A stretch of DNA of 64,000 nt from Clostridia bacterium (GTDB lineage: Bacteria; Bacillota; Clostridia; Monoglobales; Monoglobaceae), in contig JAFTJA010000014.1 of NCBI GenBank assembly GCA_017456605.1, positions 1 through 64,000 on the forward strand, in the 5' to 3' direction. The notes beneath the pieces were generated by a model. The model had not been told where the DNA came from, made no database searches, and was given only the letters and a program-made list of their open reading frames with translations. Within the stretch, counting starts at the first letter, position 1, and the number at the start of each line of letters is the position of its first letter. Positions 29,515-38,992 of this stretch are shown one piece after another. The translations under genes and the position numbers were made by a program.

Positions 29515-29624
29515 TATGATTATATTACAAAAATATTAAGTATAAATCAAACTTGATTATGGTTGATTAGAAGGGTTTATTTGTTATTATATCCAATTAT
29601 ATGCAAAAATTATCAGGCAAGCTG

Positions 29625-30098
29625 TTATTTTTGAAAAATAGCGGCAACCGAGCAGGCGGAAATTCCTTCTTTTCGCCCTTCAAAGCCAAGATGCTCGGTG
29701 GTTGTAGCCTTAACGGAAACAGCACTAACGGGAAGAGAAAGAGCCTTTGCAATATTCTTTCGCATTTCGTCAATAAAGGGAGCAAGCTTTGGAGCCTGGG
29801 CTATTATGCTAGCATCAATATTTCCTATGGAAAAACCGGCGTCACTTAAAACATTGCCGACCTTTTTTAAAAGAATCAAACTGTCTATGTCTTTGAATGA
29901 ATTGTCGGTGTCAGGGAAATGCTTTCCTATATCGCCAAGGGCCGCAGCACCCAAAAGTGAGTCCATAATGGCATGAACAAGGACATCGGCGTCAGAATGA
30001 CCCATAAGTCCGGTTTCGTGAGGGATATGAACGCCCCCGAGTATTAAATTTCTTCCCGGCGTCAAAGCGTGGACATCATATCCAAAGCCTATTCGCAT
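29625..30098 (-). CDS. ispF: 2-C-methyl-D-erythritol 2,4-cyclodiphosphate synthase
   Basis: 157 residues from ATG 30098, preceded by AAAGGG; the frame could begin at GTG 30107 but homologues start [10 protein letters not shown]. IspF forms the cyclodiphosphate in the non-mevalonate isoprenoid pathway. Zinc ligands D8 and H10 are in GFGYDVHAL, the second His in [11 protein letters not shown], and the C-terminal [17 protein letters not shown] motif binds substrate. It follows ispD by 24 nt and ends the ygiQ-to-ispF gene run. Confidence 0.97.
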   Translation of the reverse strand: MRIGFGYDVHALTPGRNLILGGVHIPHETGLMGHSDADVLVHAIMDSLLGAAALGDIGKHFPDTDNSFKDIDSLILLKKVGNVLSDAGFSIGNIDASIIAQAPKLAPFIDEMRKNIAKALSLPVSAVSVKATTTEHLGFEGRKEGISACSVAAIFQK

Positions 30099-30122
30099 AA
30101 AATTCACCCTTTCAATAAAGCG

Positions 30123-30833
30123 TTATTGTTCCAAAAAGTCGCAGATTGCTTCTGCTATGGGAATATCGTCAGGAGTAGTAACCTTTATATTTGTATATTC
30201 ACCGCTGACAATGTGAATGGAAAGTCCCATATTCTCAAGGACCGAGCAGTCATCTGTTCCTGCAAAACCCATTTCTTCTGCACGGATATAGGCAAGCTTT
30301 AAATCGTCCGAAAAGAACACCTGAGGTGTCTGGATAAGACGAAGTGTTTGGCGGTCAGGAGTTTCCAATACGGAACAGTCTTTGGAGACCGTTTTTACAG
30401 TATCTTTTGGGACAACTCCGGGAGCGGCAGCACCAAATTCATAAGCTGCAGAGATGAGTTTATCAATCAGCTCTGTGGAAACAAAGGGCCGTGCACCATC
30501 GTGGATTGCAACAACTTTTCCGTTTGGGACAAGTGCTAGACCGCAATTAACAGAATCTTTGCGGGTTTCACCTCCGGCAACAACGTCAGTAACTTTTGCA
30601 AAGTCAAAGTCGCGGATTAAATCGTTTACAAGAGGAATGCTCTCAGCTTTTGTGACAACAATAATCGAGTCAATCCTGTCTGAAAGCTGAAACTTTTTTA
30701 TTGCATGGGCAAGGACCGGCATATCGTGGAGCATAATAAACTGCTTGTTTTGAGTTTTGCTCATACGACTACCTGAGCCGGCAGCGACAATGATTGCTGT
30801 TGCGGTTTTCTTCTCTTTTTTTGCATGAAGCAT
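30123..30833 (-). CDS. ispD: 2-C-methyl-D-erythritol 4-phosphate cytidylyltransferase
   Basis: 236 residues. IspD couples MEP to CTP in the non-mevalonate isoprenoid pathway. The nucleotide-binding loop is IIVAAGSGSRMS (about 14-25) with the following K-Q-F hinge; VAIHDGARPFVS and the V-P-K-D-T-V-K block complete the active site, and R-Q-T-L-R-L-I-Q-T-P-Q-V-F is a family signature. ATG at 30833 with AAGGAGG. Neighbours carD (22 nt upstream) and ispF match the conserved Firmicutes order radA-carD-ispD-ispF. Confidence 0.97.
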   Translation of the reverse strand: MLHAKKEKKTATAIIVAAGSGSRMSKTQNKQFIMLHDMPVLAHAIKKFQLSDRIDSIIVVTKAESIPLVNDLIRDFDFAKVTDVVAGGETRKDSVNCGLALVPNGKVVAIHDGARPFVSTELIDKLISAAYEFGAAAPGVVPKDTVKTVSKDCSVLETPDRQTLRLIQTPQVFFSDDLKLAYIRAEEMGFAGTDDCSVLENMGLSIHIVSGEYTNIKVTTPDDIPIAEAICDFLEQ

Positions 30834-30855
30834 TGCCGGACCTCCTTTCCTGATT

Positions 30856-31323
30856 TTAAAGAGCCAGAAGTTCTTTTATTTTCTCGGCAGGCATCTTTTT
30901 TGCCAGCACCAGCTCTGAAATCAGAATATTTTTTGCATTTGAAAGCATTTTGCGTTCAGCATTTGACAAAGACTTTTTGTTGTCCCGAAGGAGGAGTGTC
31001 TTTGCAACGGTGGCAACCTCCAAAAGGTTGCCGGTTTTCATTTTTTCAATGTTTTCTCGGTAGCGTTGATTCCAGTTGTTGTTTGGATCTTCACAGCATT
31101 CGAGAAAATGGTTGATAGCTTCATTGGCGGCATTTTCAGACACAATACGTCTGATGCCGATTGTTTCGGTGTTATTTACGGGCAGCATAACCTTCATGTC
31201 GCTGATGGAAATCTGCAGGATATAGTACTTATGGAGCTCGCCGAGAATCTTTTTCTCCTCGATGTCGACAATAATTCCGGCTCCGTGCATGGGATAAACA
31301 ATTTCGTCACCTATATGAAACAC
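30856..31323 (-). CDS. CarD/CdnL-family transcription regulator
   Basis: 155 residues from the GTG at 31323, chosen because GAAGGGA precedes it by about 9 nt and homologues begin M-F-x-I-G-D-x-V-V-Y-P. The N-terminal Tudor-like RNA polymerase interaction domain (about 1-60) has FHIGDEIVYPMHGAGIIVDIEEK, resembling the RID of TRCF; the C-terminal helical DNA-binding part includes N-W-N-Q-R-Y-R-E-N. CarD-type proteins bind the RNA polymerase beta subunit and stabilise open complexes. It sits between radA and ispD, a conserved position. Confidence 0.9.
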   Translation of the reverse strand: MFHIGDEIVYPMHGAGIIVDIEEKKILGELHKYYILQISISDMKVMLPVNNTETIGIRRIVSENAANEAINHFLECCEDPNNNWNQRYRENIEKMKTGNLLEVATVAKTLLLRDNKKSLSNAERKMLSNAKNILISELVLAKKMPAEKIKELLAL

Positions 31324-31379
31324 GTAAAGACTTCCCTTCAATAAAACTTTATATTTATTTATATTTTTAAAAATTTAAA

Positions 31380-32759
31380 TTATTTACTGTTTTTATTAAG
31401 CTGTGAGGCGATTACCTCTTTAATATTTGAAAATGGGCAAAGCTCGATGTTTTCAAACTTCCTGAGCTTTTTAAGATTTACAGCAGGAATTATGCAACGC
31501 TTAAAGCCCAGCTTTTCACATTCAGCAATTCGCGCCTCCAAAAAGCTGCAGGCACGGAGTTCCCCGGTGAGACCCACTTCGCCGATTGCCACAGTGCTGC
31601 TGTCAATGCTACATCCAGTAAAGCTGGAGGCAAGAGCAAGGATAAGCCCGAGGTCTGCGGCGGGCTCTGAAACGCGTAACCCGCCGACAACGTTTGCATA
31701 AGCATCATATGATGAAGCTTTTATGCCGCCCCGCTTTTCAAGCACCGCCATAAGCATTATGAATCGCCCTATATCCGGCCCGCTTGCCATACGCCGTGGA
31801 TTTCCGAAAGTAGTGGGGGAAACAAGTGCCTGGACTTCGGCAAGGACGGGACGAGTGCCTTCCATAGTGCAGATGATACAAGTTCCGGGAACGTTTTCAG
31901 GTCTGCCTGAGAGCATCGCCATTGACGGATTGGGGACTTCCAAAAGCCCGTCATTTTTCATTTCAAATACGCCTATCTCGTTTGTTGAGCCAAAACGGTT
32001 TTTCACAGCCCGGAGGATCCTGAAAGATTGATGCCGGTCGCCCTCAAAATAAAGAACTGAGTCAACCATATGTTCCAGAATTTTCGGGCCTGCCAAAGCG
32101 CCCTCTTTTGTAACGTGCCCTACGAGGAATACCGAAATGGAATTTTCCTTTGCAATCTTCATAAGGACAGTGGTTATGTCTTTTATTTGAGATGTACTTC
32201 CAGGTGCGGACTGAATTTCGGGATTATACATTGTCTGTACCGAATCAATAATGAGAATATCCGGTTTTTCCCTGAATACACAATCCGTAATAAAGCTCAT
32301 ATTTGTTTCGGAATATACTTTGAGGTTTTCGGTTGTAACACCGAGCCTGTCTGCTCTCAGCTTTATTTGCCTTGGGGATTCTTCCCCTGAAACGTAAAGA
32401 ACGTTTTCTGTTTTGCCCAAGGTTTCGCATATTTGGAGGAGAAGTGTGGACTTTCCAATGCCGGGGTCACCGCCCACAAGAACAAGTGAGCCACAGACCA
32501 GCCCTCCGCCAAGCACCCGGTCAAGCTCTGCCATACCGGTTCCCACTCTTGCTTCATCTGTTGAATCAATATCTTTGATTGCCTTTGGCGAAGAGGAAGA
32601 AGAGGGGGTATGAAGTGCTCCTATTTTTGAGTTTGCTGAGGGGCTTGTCACAAGCTCCTCTTCGATGGTGTTCCATGAATTGCATGTGGTACACTTGCCC
32701 ATCCATTTGGGAAAGTTCGCACCGCATTCGGAACATACATAAACAGATTTGGTTTTCAT
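31380..32759 (-). CDS. radA: DNA repair protein RadA (Sms)
   Basis: 459 residues. The N-terminal zinc finger has C9, C12, C23 and C26 (C-S-E-C ... C-T-T-C). Walker A GGDPGIGKST is at 96-105 and the RadA-specific K-N-R-F-G-S motif follows Walker B. The C-terminal third is the Lon-protease-like domain with inactive catalytic site. RadA is a RecA-like, DnaB-type helicase that promotes branch migration in recombination. ATG at 32759; 24 nt after folD. Confidence 0.97.
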   Translation of the reverse strand: MKTKSVYVCSECGANFPKWMGKCTTCNSWNTIEEELVTSPSANSKIGALHTPSSSSSPKAIKDIDSTDEARVGTGMAELDRVLGGGLVCGSLVLVGGDPGIGKSTLLLQICETLGKTENVLYVSGEESPRQIKLRADRLGVTTENLKVYSETNMSFITDCVFREKPDILIIDSVQTMYNPEIQSAPGSTSQIKDITTVLMKIAKENSISVFLVGHVTKEGALAGPKILEHMVDSVLYFEGDRHQSFRILRAVKNRFGSTNEIGVFEMKNDGLLEVPNPSMAMLSGRPENVPGTCIICTMEGTRPVLAEVQALVSPTTFGNPRRMASGPDIGRFIMLMAVLEKRGGIKASSYDAYANVVGGLRVSEPAADLGLILALASSFTGCSIDSSTVAIGEVGLTGELRACSFLEARIAECEKLGFKRCIIPAVNLKKLRKFENIELCPFSNIKEVIASQLNKNSK

Positions 32760-32783
32760 GTGAAATTCCTCATAAAACTTGAA

Positions 32784-33632
32784 TTACTTTTTGCTGTTTT
32801 TTGCAGCGGTAAAGGTGTTTTTCATAAGCATAGCAATGGTCATAGGTCCAACACCGCCGGGAACAGGGGTGATTGCCCCTGCAATCTTTTCGACGTTTTC
32901 AAAGTCCACGTCGCCAACCAGTCTGCCGTCAGCAAGGCGGTTCATACCCACGTCAATTACAACAGCACCAGGCTTTACCATATCAGCGGTGACAAAGTTT
33001 GCTCTGCCCACTGCTGCAACCAGAATATCCGCAGTCTTTGTGATTTCAGCTATGTTTTTGGTGCGTGAGTGACAGGTGGTAACAGTTCCGTTTTTGTGGA
33101 GAAGAAGCATACTCATTGGCTTTCCTACAATATTACTTCTGCCGATAACAACACAGGTTTTGCCTTCAACTTCAACATCGCTTTCTGCTATGAGTTCCAT
33201 AATACCGGCAGGGGTGCAGGGGACAAAATCATAATCGCCAATCATAATTTTGCCTACATTTACCGGATGGAATGCGTCAACGTCTTTTTCGGGACGGATT
33301 GTGTTTATAACAGCTTTTTCGTCCAGATGTTTGGGGAGGGGAAGCTGCACCAAAATACCGTGGATTTTGTCGTTGTTGTTGAGCTTTTCAACAAGTGCAA
33401 CTAGCTCCTCTTGGGTGGTTTCTTCGGGAAGAGCGAATTTTTCAGAGTGCATACCAAGCTCCCCGCACATTGCCTCTTTTCTGCCAACATAAACCTTTGA
33501 TGCAGGGTCTTCACCTACTATGATTACGGCGAGACCGGGAAGAATTCCCTCGGTCTTCAGTTCTTCGATTTCCTTTTTCAGATTTTCCTTTATTCTTGCT
33601 GATACCGTTTTTCCGCTGAGTAATTTTGCCAT
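32784..33632 (-). CDS. folD: Bifunctional methylenetetrahydrofolate dehydrogenase/cyclohydrolase
   Basis: 282 residues from ATG 33632, preceded by AAAGGAGAAAA; homologues start near M-A-x-L-L-S-G-K. FolD interconverts 5,10-methylene- and 10-formyl-tetrahydrofolate using NADP. Catalytic Lys is in S-K-V-Y-V-G-R-K-E (about 50-57); [11 protein letters not shown] and [10 protein letters not shown] are active-site blocks; the Rossmann segment is [14 protein letters not shown], and [14 protein letters not shown] is the C-terminal signature. The first 122 nt overlap the 3' end of ygiQ in another frame, unusual for two housekeeping genes. Confidence 0.96.
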   Translation of the reverse strand: MAKLLSGKTVSARIKENLKKEIEELKTEGILPGLAVIIVGEDPASKVYVGRKEAMCGELGMHSEKFALPEETTQEELVALVEKLNNNDKIHGILVQLPLPKHLDEKAVINTIRPEKDVDAFHPVNVGKIMIGDYDFVPCTPAGIMELIAESDVEVEGKTCVVIGRSNIVGKPMSMLLLHKNGTVTTCHSRTKNIAEITKTADILVAAVGRANFVTADMVKPGAVVIDVGMNRLADGRLVGDVDFENVEKIAGAITPVPGGVGPMTIAMLMKNTFTAAKNSKK

Positions 33633-35439
33633 TTTGTTTTTCTCCTTTTGGTGATTTGATAAGACACTCGGGTGAATTTCCCACAAGGTCGAGGCGGTTT
33701 GCCTTTTTCAGTGCGCTAAGCACCAGTTTATAATTTTTTGCGTCGCGATACTGAAGCAGCGCGCGCTGCATTTGTTTTTCGTTGTAGTCTTTTGCCACAT
33801 AAACAGGCTTCATTGTTCTTGGGTCAATGCCTGTGTAATACATACAGGTTGATATACTGCCCGGCGTGGGATAAAAGTCCTGAACCTGTTCGGGACTTAG
33901 CTTGTGCCGATTTAAATATTCGGCAAGCTTTATGGCGTCCTTTAAAGTGCTACCCGGATGGGATGACATAAGATAAGGAACGACGAACTGTTTTTTGCCG
34001 CTCTGGGCATTTATCTTGTCAAATTTCTTTAGGAATTTTTCATAAACATCAGATGAGGGTTTTCCCATATAATTTAAAACATTATTGGATATATGCTCGG
34101 GTGCAACTCGGAGCTGACCGCTTATGTGATGACGGCAAAGCTCATGAAAAAATATTTCGTCCTTGTCGGCAAGCAGATAGTCAAATCGAATTCCCGAACG
34201 GATAAAAACTTTTTTTACCTTTGGTAATTTTCGTAGTTTTCTAAGAAGCTCAAGATAATCGCTGTGTGAAACCTCAAGGTTTTTGCATGGATTGGGGAAA
34301 AGACACTGTTTGTCTTTGCATACCCCGTATTTCAGCTGCTTTTTGCAAGAGGGCGCACGGAAATTTGCTGTGGGTCCGCCAACATCGTGGATGTAGCCTT
34401 TGAAGTTGGGTTTGTGAGTAAGTTTTTCTGCCTCACGAAGAATAGACTCGTGACTCCTTGGGACAACTGTTCTGCCCTGATGAAAAGCAAGTGTACAGAA
34501 GTTGCAGGCACCAAAGCAGCCGCGGGATGAGGTTATACTGAATTCTATTTCAGAGATTGCCGGAACACCGCCCATAGCTTCATAGCTTGGATGATAAGTT
34601 CCCTCATAAGGAAGCTCATAAACTGTATCAAGCTCTTCTGTGGAAAGGGGCGGTGACGGAGGAAGCTGAACAATATATTTGTCGGCATTGTCCGCCTGAA
34701 TAATTGCTTTGCCACGAAAAGCATCCTGCTCCTCGTACTGAACTTTTGATGCTTTGGCATAAAGCCTTTTGTCTCCTGAAACCTCATCAAATGATGGGAT
34801 TTTTACAGAATTTTCGGGAAAGGGTGTGTGGCTGTCTTCGATATAGACTGTCCCCGGAACGCTCTTTATTTCGCCAATCTGAACGCCCATATCGAGAAGC
34901 TTTGCAATTTCAACAATCTGGTGCTCGCCCATACCGTATATAAGTAAGTCAGCACCGCTGTCTATAAGAATACTGCGGCGAACCTTATCTGACCAATAGT
35001 CATAGTGGGCAAATCGCCGGAGACTTGCTTCAATCCCGCCAATTATGATGGGGATTTTTTTGCCAAAAGCTTCACGGAGCTTGTTGCAATAGACGATGGT
35101 GGCTCTGTCAGGTCGCTTGCCGATTTCTCCGCCGGGGGAATAAAGGTCAGTAGATCGCACTTTTTTTGACACTGTATAACGATTTACCATAGGGTCAAGA
35201 TTTCCGCCGGAAACTAAAAATCCAAGTCTTGGTTCTCCAAGCTCGCAGAATTCATCCGGGCTGTGCCAGTCGGGTTGTGCAATAATCCCCACCGAAAAGC
35301 CGTTTGCCTCCAAAATGCGCGAAATAATGGCGTGACCAAAGCTTGAATGGTCAACGTACGCATCGCCGATTATATAGACAAAATCGAGCTGCTCGATTTT
35401 GCGTTTTTTCATATCATCTTTCGATACAGGAAGAAACAT
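33511..35439 (-). CDS. YgiQ family radical SAM protein (UPF0313)
   Basis: 642 residues. The N-terminal B12-binding-like domain (about 1-280) contains [18 protein letters not shown]; the radical SAM core has [20 protein letters not shown] with the CxxxCxxC cluster site. The C-terminal part holds [14 protein letters not shown] and V-Q-D-F-Y-P-T-P. The reaction is unknown for this family. The last 50 residues are a low-complexity basic tail (many K, R, N, S), of which about 40 are encoded in DNA shared with folD. ATG at 35439. Confidence 0.93.
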   Translation of the reverse strand: MFLPVSKDDMKKRKIEQLDFVYIIGDAYVDHSSFGHAIISRILEANGFSVGIIAQPDWHSPDEFCELGEPRLGFLVSGGNLDPMVNRYTVSKKVRSTDLYSPGGEIGKRPDRATIVYCNKLREAFGKKIPIIIGGIEASLRRFAHYDYWSDKVRRSILIDSGADLLIYGMGEHQIVEIAKLLDMGVQIGEIKSVPGTVYIEDSHTPFPENSVKIPSFDEVSGDKRLYAKASKVQYEEQDAFRGKAIIQADNADKYIVQLPPSPPLSTEELDTVYELPYEGTYHPSYEAMGGVPAISEIEFSITSSRGCFGACNFCTLAFHQGRTVVPRSHESILREAEKLTHKPNFKGYIHDVGGPTANFRAPSCKKQLKYGVCKDKQCLFPNPCKNLEVSHSDYLELLRKLRKLPKVKKVFIRSGIRFDYLLADKDEIFFHELCRHHISGQLRVAPEHISNNVLNYMGKPSSDVYEKFLKKFDKINAQSGKKQFVVPYLMSSHPGSTLKDAIKLAEYLNRHKLSPEQVQDFYPTPGSISTCMYYTGIDPRTMKPVYVAKDYNEKQMQRALLQYRDAKNYKLVLSALKKANRLDLVGNSPECLIKSPKGEKQNGKITQRKNGISKNKGKSEKGNRRTEDRGNSSRSRRNHSR

Positions 35440-35475
35440 AAAAAAATCCTCGCTGTCAAATGGAATATATTCTAT

Positions 35476-35504
35476 ATTTTACCACGAAAAAGAAAAATTT
35501 TCAA
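35476..35504 (-). promoter_or_regulatory. Promoter of ygiQ (ygiQ-folD-radA-carD-ispDF)
   Basis: On the minus strand TTGAAA (35499-35504), 17 bp, TAAAAT (35476-35481), extended -10 TGG. Confidence 0.75.
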
Positions 35505-35527
35505 CAGATTTTTTAGCTAAATTTTAC

Positions 35528-35556
35528 TTGACGGAAAATAAAGACGGCTGTATAAT
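35528..35556 (+). promoter_or_regulatory. Promoter of the ACT-protein / PFL-family genes
   Basis: TTGACG (35528-35533), 17 bp, TATAAT (35551-35556). Confidence 0.82.
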
Positions 35557-35644
35557 AAAAACTGTGCAGTATTTTGTTTCAAAAAGGCGAAATACGAAAC
35601 TTCATATGTATAGGCAATAAAATTTTAAGGAGTGTTATGAAATT

Positions 35645-35911
35645 ATGAAAGCAGTAGTGACTGTTATGGGCATTGACCGTCCGGGAATTATAGCAAAGGT
35701 GAGCACTTCGCTTTTTGAAAACGGAGTGAATATCCTTGACATAAACCAGACCATTATGCAGGACATTTTTACAATGGTTATGCTTGTTAAATTGGGTGAT
35801 GATACAGATCCTGCCGTTGTTCTTGCTGACCTTGATAAAATAGGCAGTGAAATCGGTGTAGACATAAGAATGCAGAATGAAGAAATCTTCAATTCAATGC
35901 ACAGGATTTAA
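35645..35911 (+). CDS. ACT domain protein (UPF0237)
   Basis: 88 residues forming a single ACT domain: V-T-V-M-G-I-D-R-P-G-I-I-A-K-V-S-T (about 5-21), then N-I-L-D-I-N-Q-T-I-M-Q-D-I-F-T-M. ACT domains bind small ligands, usually amino acids. UPF0237 proteins are almost always paired with the PFL-family gene, as here (24 nt apart), suggesting they act together, but no reaction is known. Start ATG 35645. Confidence 0.93.
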   Translation: MKAVVTVMGIDRPGIIAKVSTSLFENGVNILDINQTIMQDIFTMVMLVKLGDDTDPAVVLADLDKIGSEIGVDIRMQNEEIFNSMHRI

Positions 35912-35935
35912 GCAAACTTTGTTTCGGAGGCAGAT

Positions 35936-37294
35936 ATGATTAACACAAGAGAGATTATGGAAACAATCAAGATGATTGATGACCAGCATCTTGATATCAG
36001 AACCATTACCATGGGCATTTCGCTGCTTGACTGCATTGACAGCAGTGCAGAAAGAGCTTGTGAAAAGATTTATGAAAAGATTGTGAGGCTTGCAAAAGAC
36101 TTGGTGAAAACCGGTGAGGAAATAAGCCGTCAGTACGGGATTCCCATTATAAATAAGAGAATATCAGTCACGCCAATTTCGCTGATTGCAGGGGCGAGTG
36201 ATGCAAAGGATTATGTTTGCTTTGCGAAAACTCTTGACCGTGCGGCAAAAGATACCGGTGTGAATTTTATAGGCGGATTTTCTGCCCTTGTTCACAAGGA
36301 TTTTACAAAAGGCGATAGGATTCTTATTGAATCAATCCCGGAGGCGCTGGCAGTTACCGAAAGAGTGTGCTCGTCTGTGGGAGTTGCCACGACCAAATCG
36401 GGCATAAATATGGATGCAGTGAAGCTCATGGGCGAAACTATAAAGAAAACCGCAGAGCGCACAGCAGATAAAGAGTCCTTTGGTTGTGCAAAGCTTGTGG
36501 TATTTTCAAACGCGGTTGAGGATAACCCATTTATGGCAGGTGCATTTCACGGCGTTGGTGAAGGCGATGCGGTTATCAATGTGGGTGTCAGCGGCCCCGG
36601 TGTTGTGAAAGCGGCTCTTGAAAAGGTAAAGGGTAAGGATTTTGGCACAGTCGCTGATGTAATAAAGAAAACCGCTTTCAAAATCACAAGAATGGGCCAG
36701 CTTGTGGCACAGGAAGCCTCAAGACGCCTTGGTGTGCCTTTCGGCATAGTCGATTTATCTTTGGCACCAACACCTGAAATCGGTGACAGTGTCGCGTATA
36801 TCCTTGAAGAAATGGGCCTTGAAAAGTGCGGAACTCACGGCACAACAGCGGCACTTGCTCTTCTTAACGATGCTGTTAAAAAAGGCGGGGTTATGGCATC
36901 AAGCTATGTTGGGGGTCTTAGCGGTGCGTTTATCCCGGTCAGCGAAGACGCAGGTATGATTGCAGCGGCAGAGTGTGGTGCACTTACTCTTGACAAGCTT
37001 GAGGCGATGACCTGCGTTTGTTCGGTGGGACTTGATATGATAGCAATCCCCGGAGACACACCGGCAGAAACTATTTCGGCGATCATTGCGGATGAAGCGG
37101 CAATCGGTATGATTAACCAGAAAACCACAGCAGTACGTATTATTCCAGTTGTGGGAAAAGGCGTTGGCGAAATGGTGGAATTCGGTGGACTTTTGGGTTA
37201 TGCACCCATTATGCCGGTGCACGAATATTCAAGCTTCGATTTCATAAATCGTGGTGGCAGAATCCCTGCACCAATTAACAGCCTTAAAAACTGA
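35936..37294 (+). CDS. PFL family protein (UPF0210)
   Basis: 452 residues. Homologous to the UPF0210/DUF711 family with a pyruvate-formate-lyase-like fold. Recognisable blocks are [50 protein letters not shown] and a C-terminal G-G-R-I-P-A-P-I. The function is not established. ATG 35936 behind CGGAGGCAG. Second gene of the ACT-PFL pair. Confidence 0.92.
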   Translation: MINTREIMETIKMIDDQHLDIRTITMGISLLDCIDSSAERACEKIYEKIVRLAKDLVKTGEEISRQYGIPIINKRISVTPISLIAGASDAKDYVCFAKTLDRAAKDTGVNFIGGFSALVHKDFTKGDRILIESIPEALAVTERVCSSVGVATTKSGINMDAVKLMGETIKKTAERTADKESFGCAKLVVFSNAVEDNPFMAGAFHGVGEGDAVINVGVSGPGVVKAALEKVKGKDFGTVADVIKKTAFKITRMGQLVAQEASRRLGVPFGIVDLSLAPTPEIGDSVAYILEEMGLEKCGTHGTTAALALLNDAVKKGGVMASSYVGGLSGAFIPVSEDAGMIAAAECGALTLDKLEAMTCVCSVGLDMIAIPGDTPAETISAIIADEAAIGMINQKTTAVRIIPVVGKGVGEMVEFGGLLGYAPIMPVHEYSSFDFINRGGRIPAPINSLKN

Positions 37295-37300
37295 TTTAAT

Positions 37301-37328
37301 GGCAGAAAAGGATATTGACTTTTCTGCC
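37301..37328. other. Inverted repeat spanning the aldolase promoter -35
   Basis: Perfect 10-bp arms GGCAGAAAAG and CTTTTCTGCC around an 8-nt loop. It follows the PFL-family stop by 6 nt yet lacks a T-run, and the TTGACT -35 of the aldolase promoter (37315-37320) lies inside it, so it may be an operator rather than a terminator. Confidence 0.55.
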
Positions 37329-37343
37329 AAAAGTGTGTATAAT
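37315..37343 (+). promoter_or_regulatory. Promoter of the class II aldolase gene
   Basis: TTGACT (37315-37320), 17 bp, TATAAT (37338-37343); about 50 nt before the start codon. Confidence 0.85.
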
Positions 37344-37398
37344 TATTCAGGTACATAAATTTGTTTATAATAATGACTTCACTAAGGAGGATTTTGAA

Positions 37399-38346
37399 AT
37401 GTTAGTTAATATGAACGAGGTGTTAAGACCTGCCAAGCAAAACCACTATGCTGTCGGTCTTTTCAATGCTGTAAACCTTGAACTTGCACGTGGTATCATC
37501 AACGCGGCTGAAGCAACAAGGTCACCTGTTATTATGGGTACTGCTGAAGTTTTGCTTCCTTACGGACCCCTTGATGAGGTTTCTTACTACCTCATTCCTA
37601 TGGCGAAAAAGGCTTCTATTCCCGTTGTTGTGCATCTTGACCACGGTCTTACATATGATACCTGTGTCAAAGCACTCAAGCTTGGTTTTACTTCTGTTAT
37701 GTATGACTGCTCTACAGATTCATACGAAGAAAATGTCCGCAAGGTTAAAGAAATGGCAGATATTGCACATTCTTACGGTGCGACAATCGAGGGTGAGCTT
37801 GGTCACGTTGGTGACAACGAAGGCTCAGCAGAGGGCAGCTCACATCTTGCTGACCCATCACAGTTCTTCACAGACCCTGCTCTTGCTAAAGACTTTGTTG
37901 AAAAGACAGGCGTTGACGCTTTGGCTATTGCAGTGGGCAATGCTCATGGCGCATACAAGCTCCCGCCAAAACTTGACTTTGAAAGAATTCGCACAATAGC
38001 AAAGACTGTTGATGTTCCGCTGGTTCTTCACGGTGGCTCAGGTCTTACAGACAACGACTTCAGACAGGCTATCAAGGATGGTATCAGCAAGGTTAATATC
38101 TTCACAGATATCAATGTTGCGGCTGTTGAGGCTGAATTCAAGAAGTTCTCAAGTATGGACAAGGGTCTTATCGACCTTATTCCGGCAGCGGTTGAGGCTG
38201 TTAAACAGGAAAGTATGAAGAAGATGGAACTTTTCAGCAGCAACGGCAAGGCTGATATGACAAATAGCGCTCCAATGTCTTCAAATGACATTGAGCTTGT
38301 TACAAAGCTTGTTGCAGAAGAAGTTGCAAAGTATTTGAATAAATAA
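37399..38346 (+). CDS. Class II ketose-bisphosphate aldolase (fructose/tagatose type)
   Basis: 315 residues from ATG 37399, preceded by AAGGAGGA; a longer frame begins inside the promoter and is discarded. Zinc-dependent TIM-barrel: V-H-L-D-H-G (catalytic Asp and first His ligand), S-V-M-Y-D-C-S, G-E-L-G-H-V-G-D, V-G-N-A-H-G, and V-L-H-G-G-S-G with the last His ligand. Cleaves fructose-1,6-bisphosphate or tagatose-1,6-bisphosphate; the GatY/FbaA/KbaY group cannot be resolved by eye. Monocistronic with its own promoter and terminator. Confidence 0.92.
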   Translation: MLVNMNEVLRPAKQNHYAVGLFNAVNLELARGIINAAEATRSPVIMGTAEVLLPYGPLDEVSYYLIPMAKKASIPVVVHLDHGLTYDTCVKALKLGFTSVMYDCSTDSYEENVRKVKEMADIAHSYGATIEGELGHVGDNEGSAEGSSHLADPSQFFTDPALAKDFVEKTGVDALAIAVGNAHGAYKLPPKLDFERIRTIAKTVDVPLVLHGGSGLTDNDFRQAIKDGISKVNIFTDINVAAVEAEFKKFSSMDKGLIDLIPAAVEAVKQESMKKMELFSSNGKADMTNSAPMSSNDIELVTKLVAEEVAKYLNK

Positions 38347-38356
38347 AAAGATATAT

Positions 38357-38390
38357 ATGAGCCGGGTTTTCCCGGCTCATTGCTTTTTTC
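38357..38390 (+). terminator. Intrinsic terminator after the aldolase gene
   Basis: ATGAGCCGGG, loop TTTT, CCCGGCTCAT, then TGCTTTTTT. Confidence 0.9.
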
Positions 38391-38444
38391 AAAAAAATGT
38401 TGTAATATTTTATCAAATGGGGAAATTAGAAAATAAAATCACTA

Positions 38445-38485
38445 TGCAACCTTTCGGCCTGCTTTTTGGTATTATTAACGAAAGG
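38445..38485 (+). promoter_or_regulatory. Probable ECF-type promoter with inverted repeat
   Basis: TGCAACCTTTC (38445-38455) resembles the AAC-containing -35 of ECF sigma promoters, with a -10-like TATTATTAACG 15-17 nt on. CCTTTCG (38450-38456) and CGAAAGG (38479-38485) form an inverted repeat that brackets the spacer. Autoregulation of the sigma gene is inferred. Confidence 0.6.
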
Positions 38486-38515
38486 GATTTTGACACAAGA
38501 TGAGGAACGTTCCTG

Positions 38516-38992
38516 ATGGAAGAAAAAAGACAGATTGTTGAAAAATATTTTAATATGATTTACCGGCTTGCTCTGTCACAGACCAAAAATCGCGAAATGG
38601 CGGAGGATGTGGTGCAAGAGGTTTTTTTGAGGTACTTAAAAGCAGACCGCGGCTTTGAAAGCGAAGAGCATATAAAGGCGTGGGTGATTCGTGTTGCCAT
38701 AAATTGCAGTCACAGCCTTTTTTCTTCAAGTTGGTACAAAAAAACTGCTCCTATGTCAGAGCTTAAGGACGAAATAACCTTTGATTCGGAGGAAAAGAGC
38801 GATGTTTATTATGCAGTTAAAGAGCTTGCTCCAAAATACAGGGCGGTTATTCATCTTTTCTATTATGAGGATATGTCAATAGACGAAATTTCAAAGGCCT
38901 TGAAAGTCAACCCCTCAACAGTGAAATCACAGCTCAGCCGGGGAAGAAAGCTTCTTCGGGAAAAGCTTAAAGGAGGATATGATTTTGTTTAG
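38516..38992 (+). CDS. RNA polymerase sigma factor, ECF subfamily
   Basis: 158 residues. Region 2 (about 8-75) has A-E-D-V-V-Q-E-V-F-L-R-Y-L and W-V-I-R-V-A-I-N-C; region 4 (about 100-155) has L-F-Y-Y-E-D-M-S-I-D-E-I-S-K-A-L-K-V-N-P-S-T-V-K-S-Q-L-S-R-G-R. No region 1 or 3, as in extracytoplasmic-function sigmas. The start ATG 38516 uses GAGGA inside a perfect 12-bp palindrome AGGAACGTTCCT (38503-38514), which could occlude it. It overlaps by 14 nt a membrane protein gene, the standard sigma/anti-sigma layout. Confidence 0.93.
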   Translation: MEEKRQIVEKYFNMIYRLALSQTKNREMAEDVVQEVFLRYLKADRGFESEEHIKAWVIRVAINCSHSLFSSSWYKKTAPMSELKDEITFDSEEKSDVYYAVKELAPKYRAVIHLFYYEDMSIDEISKALKVNPSTVKSQLSRGRKLLREKLKGGYDFV

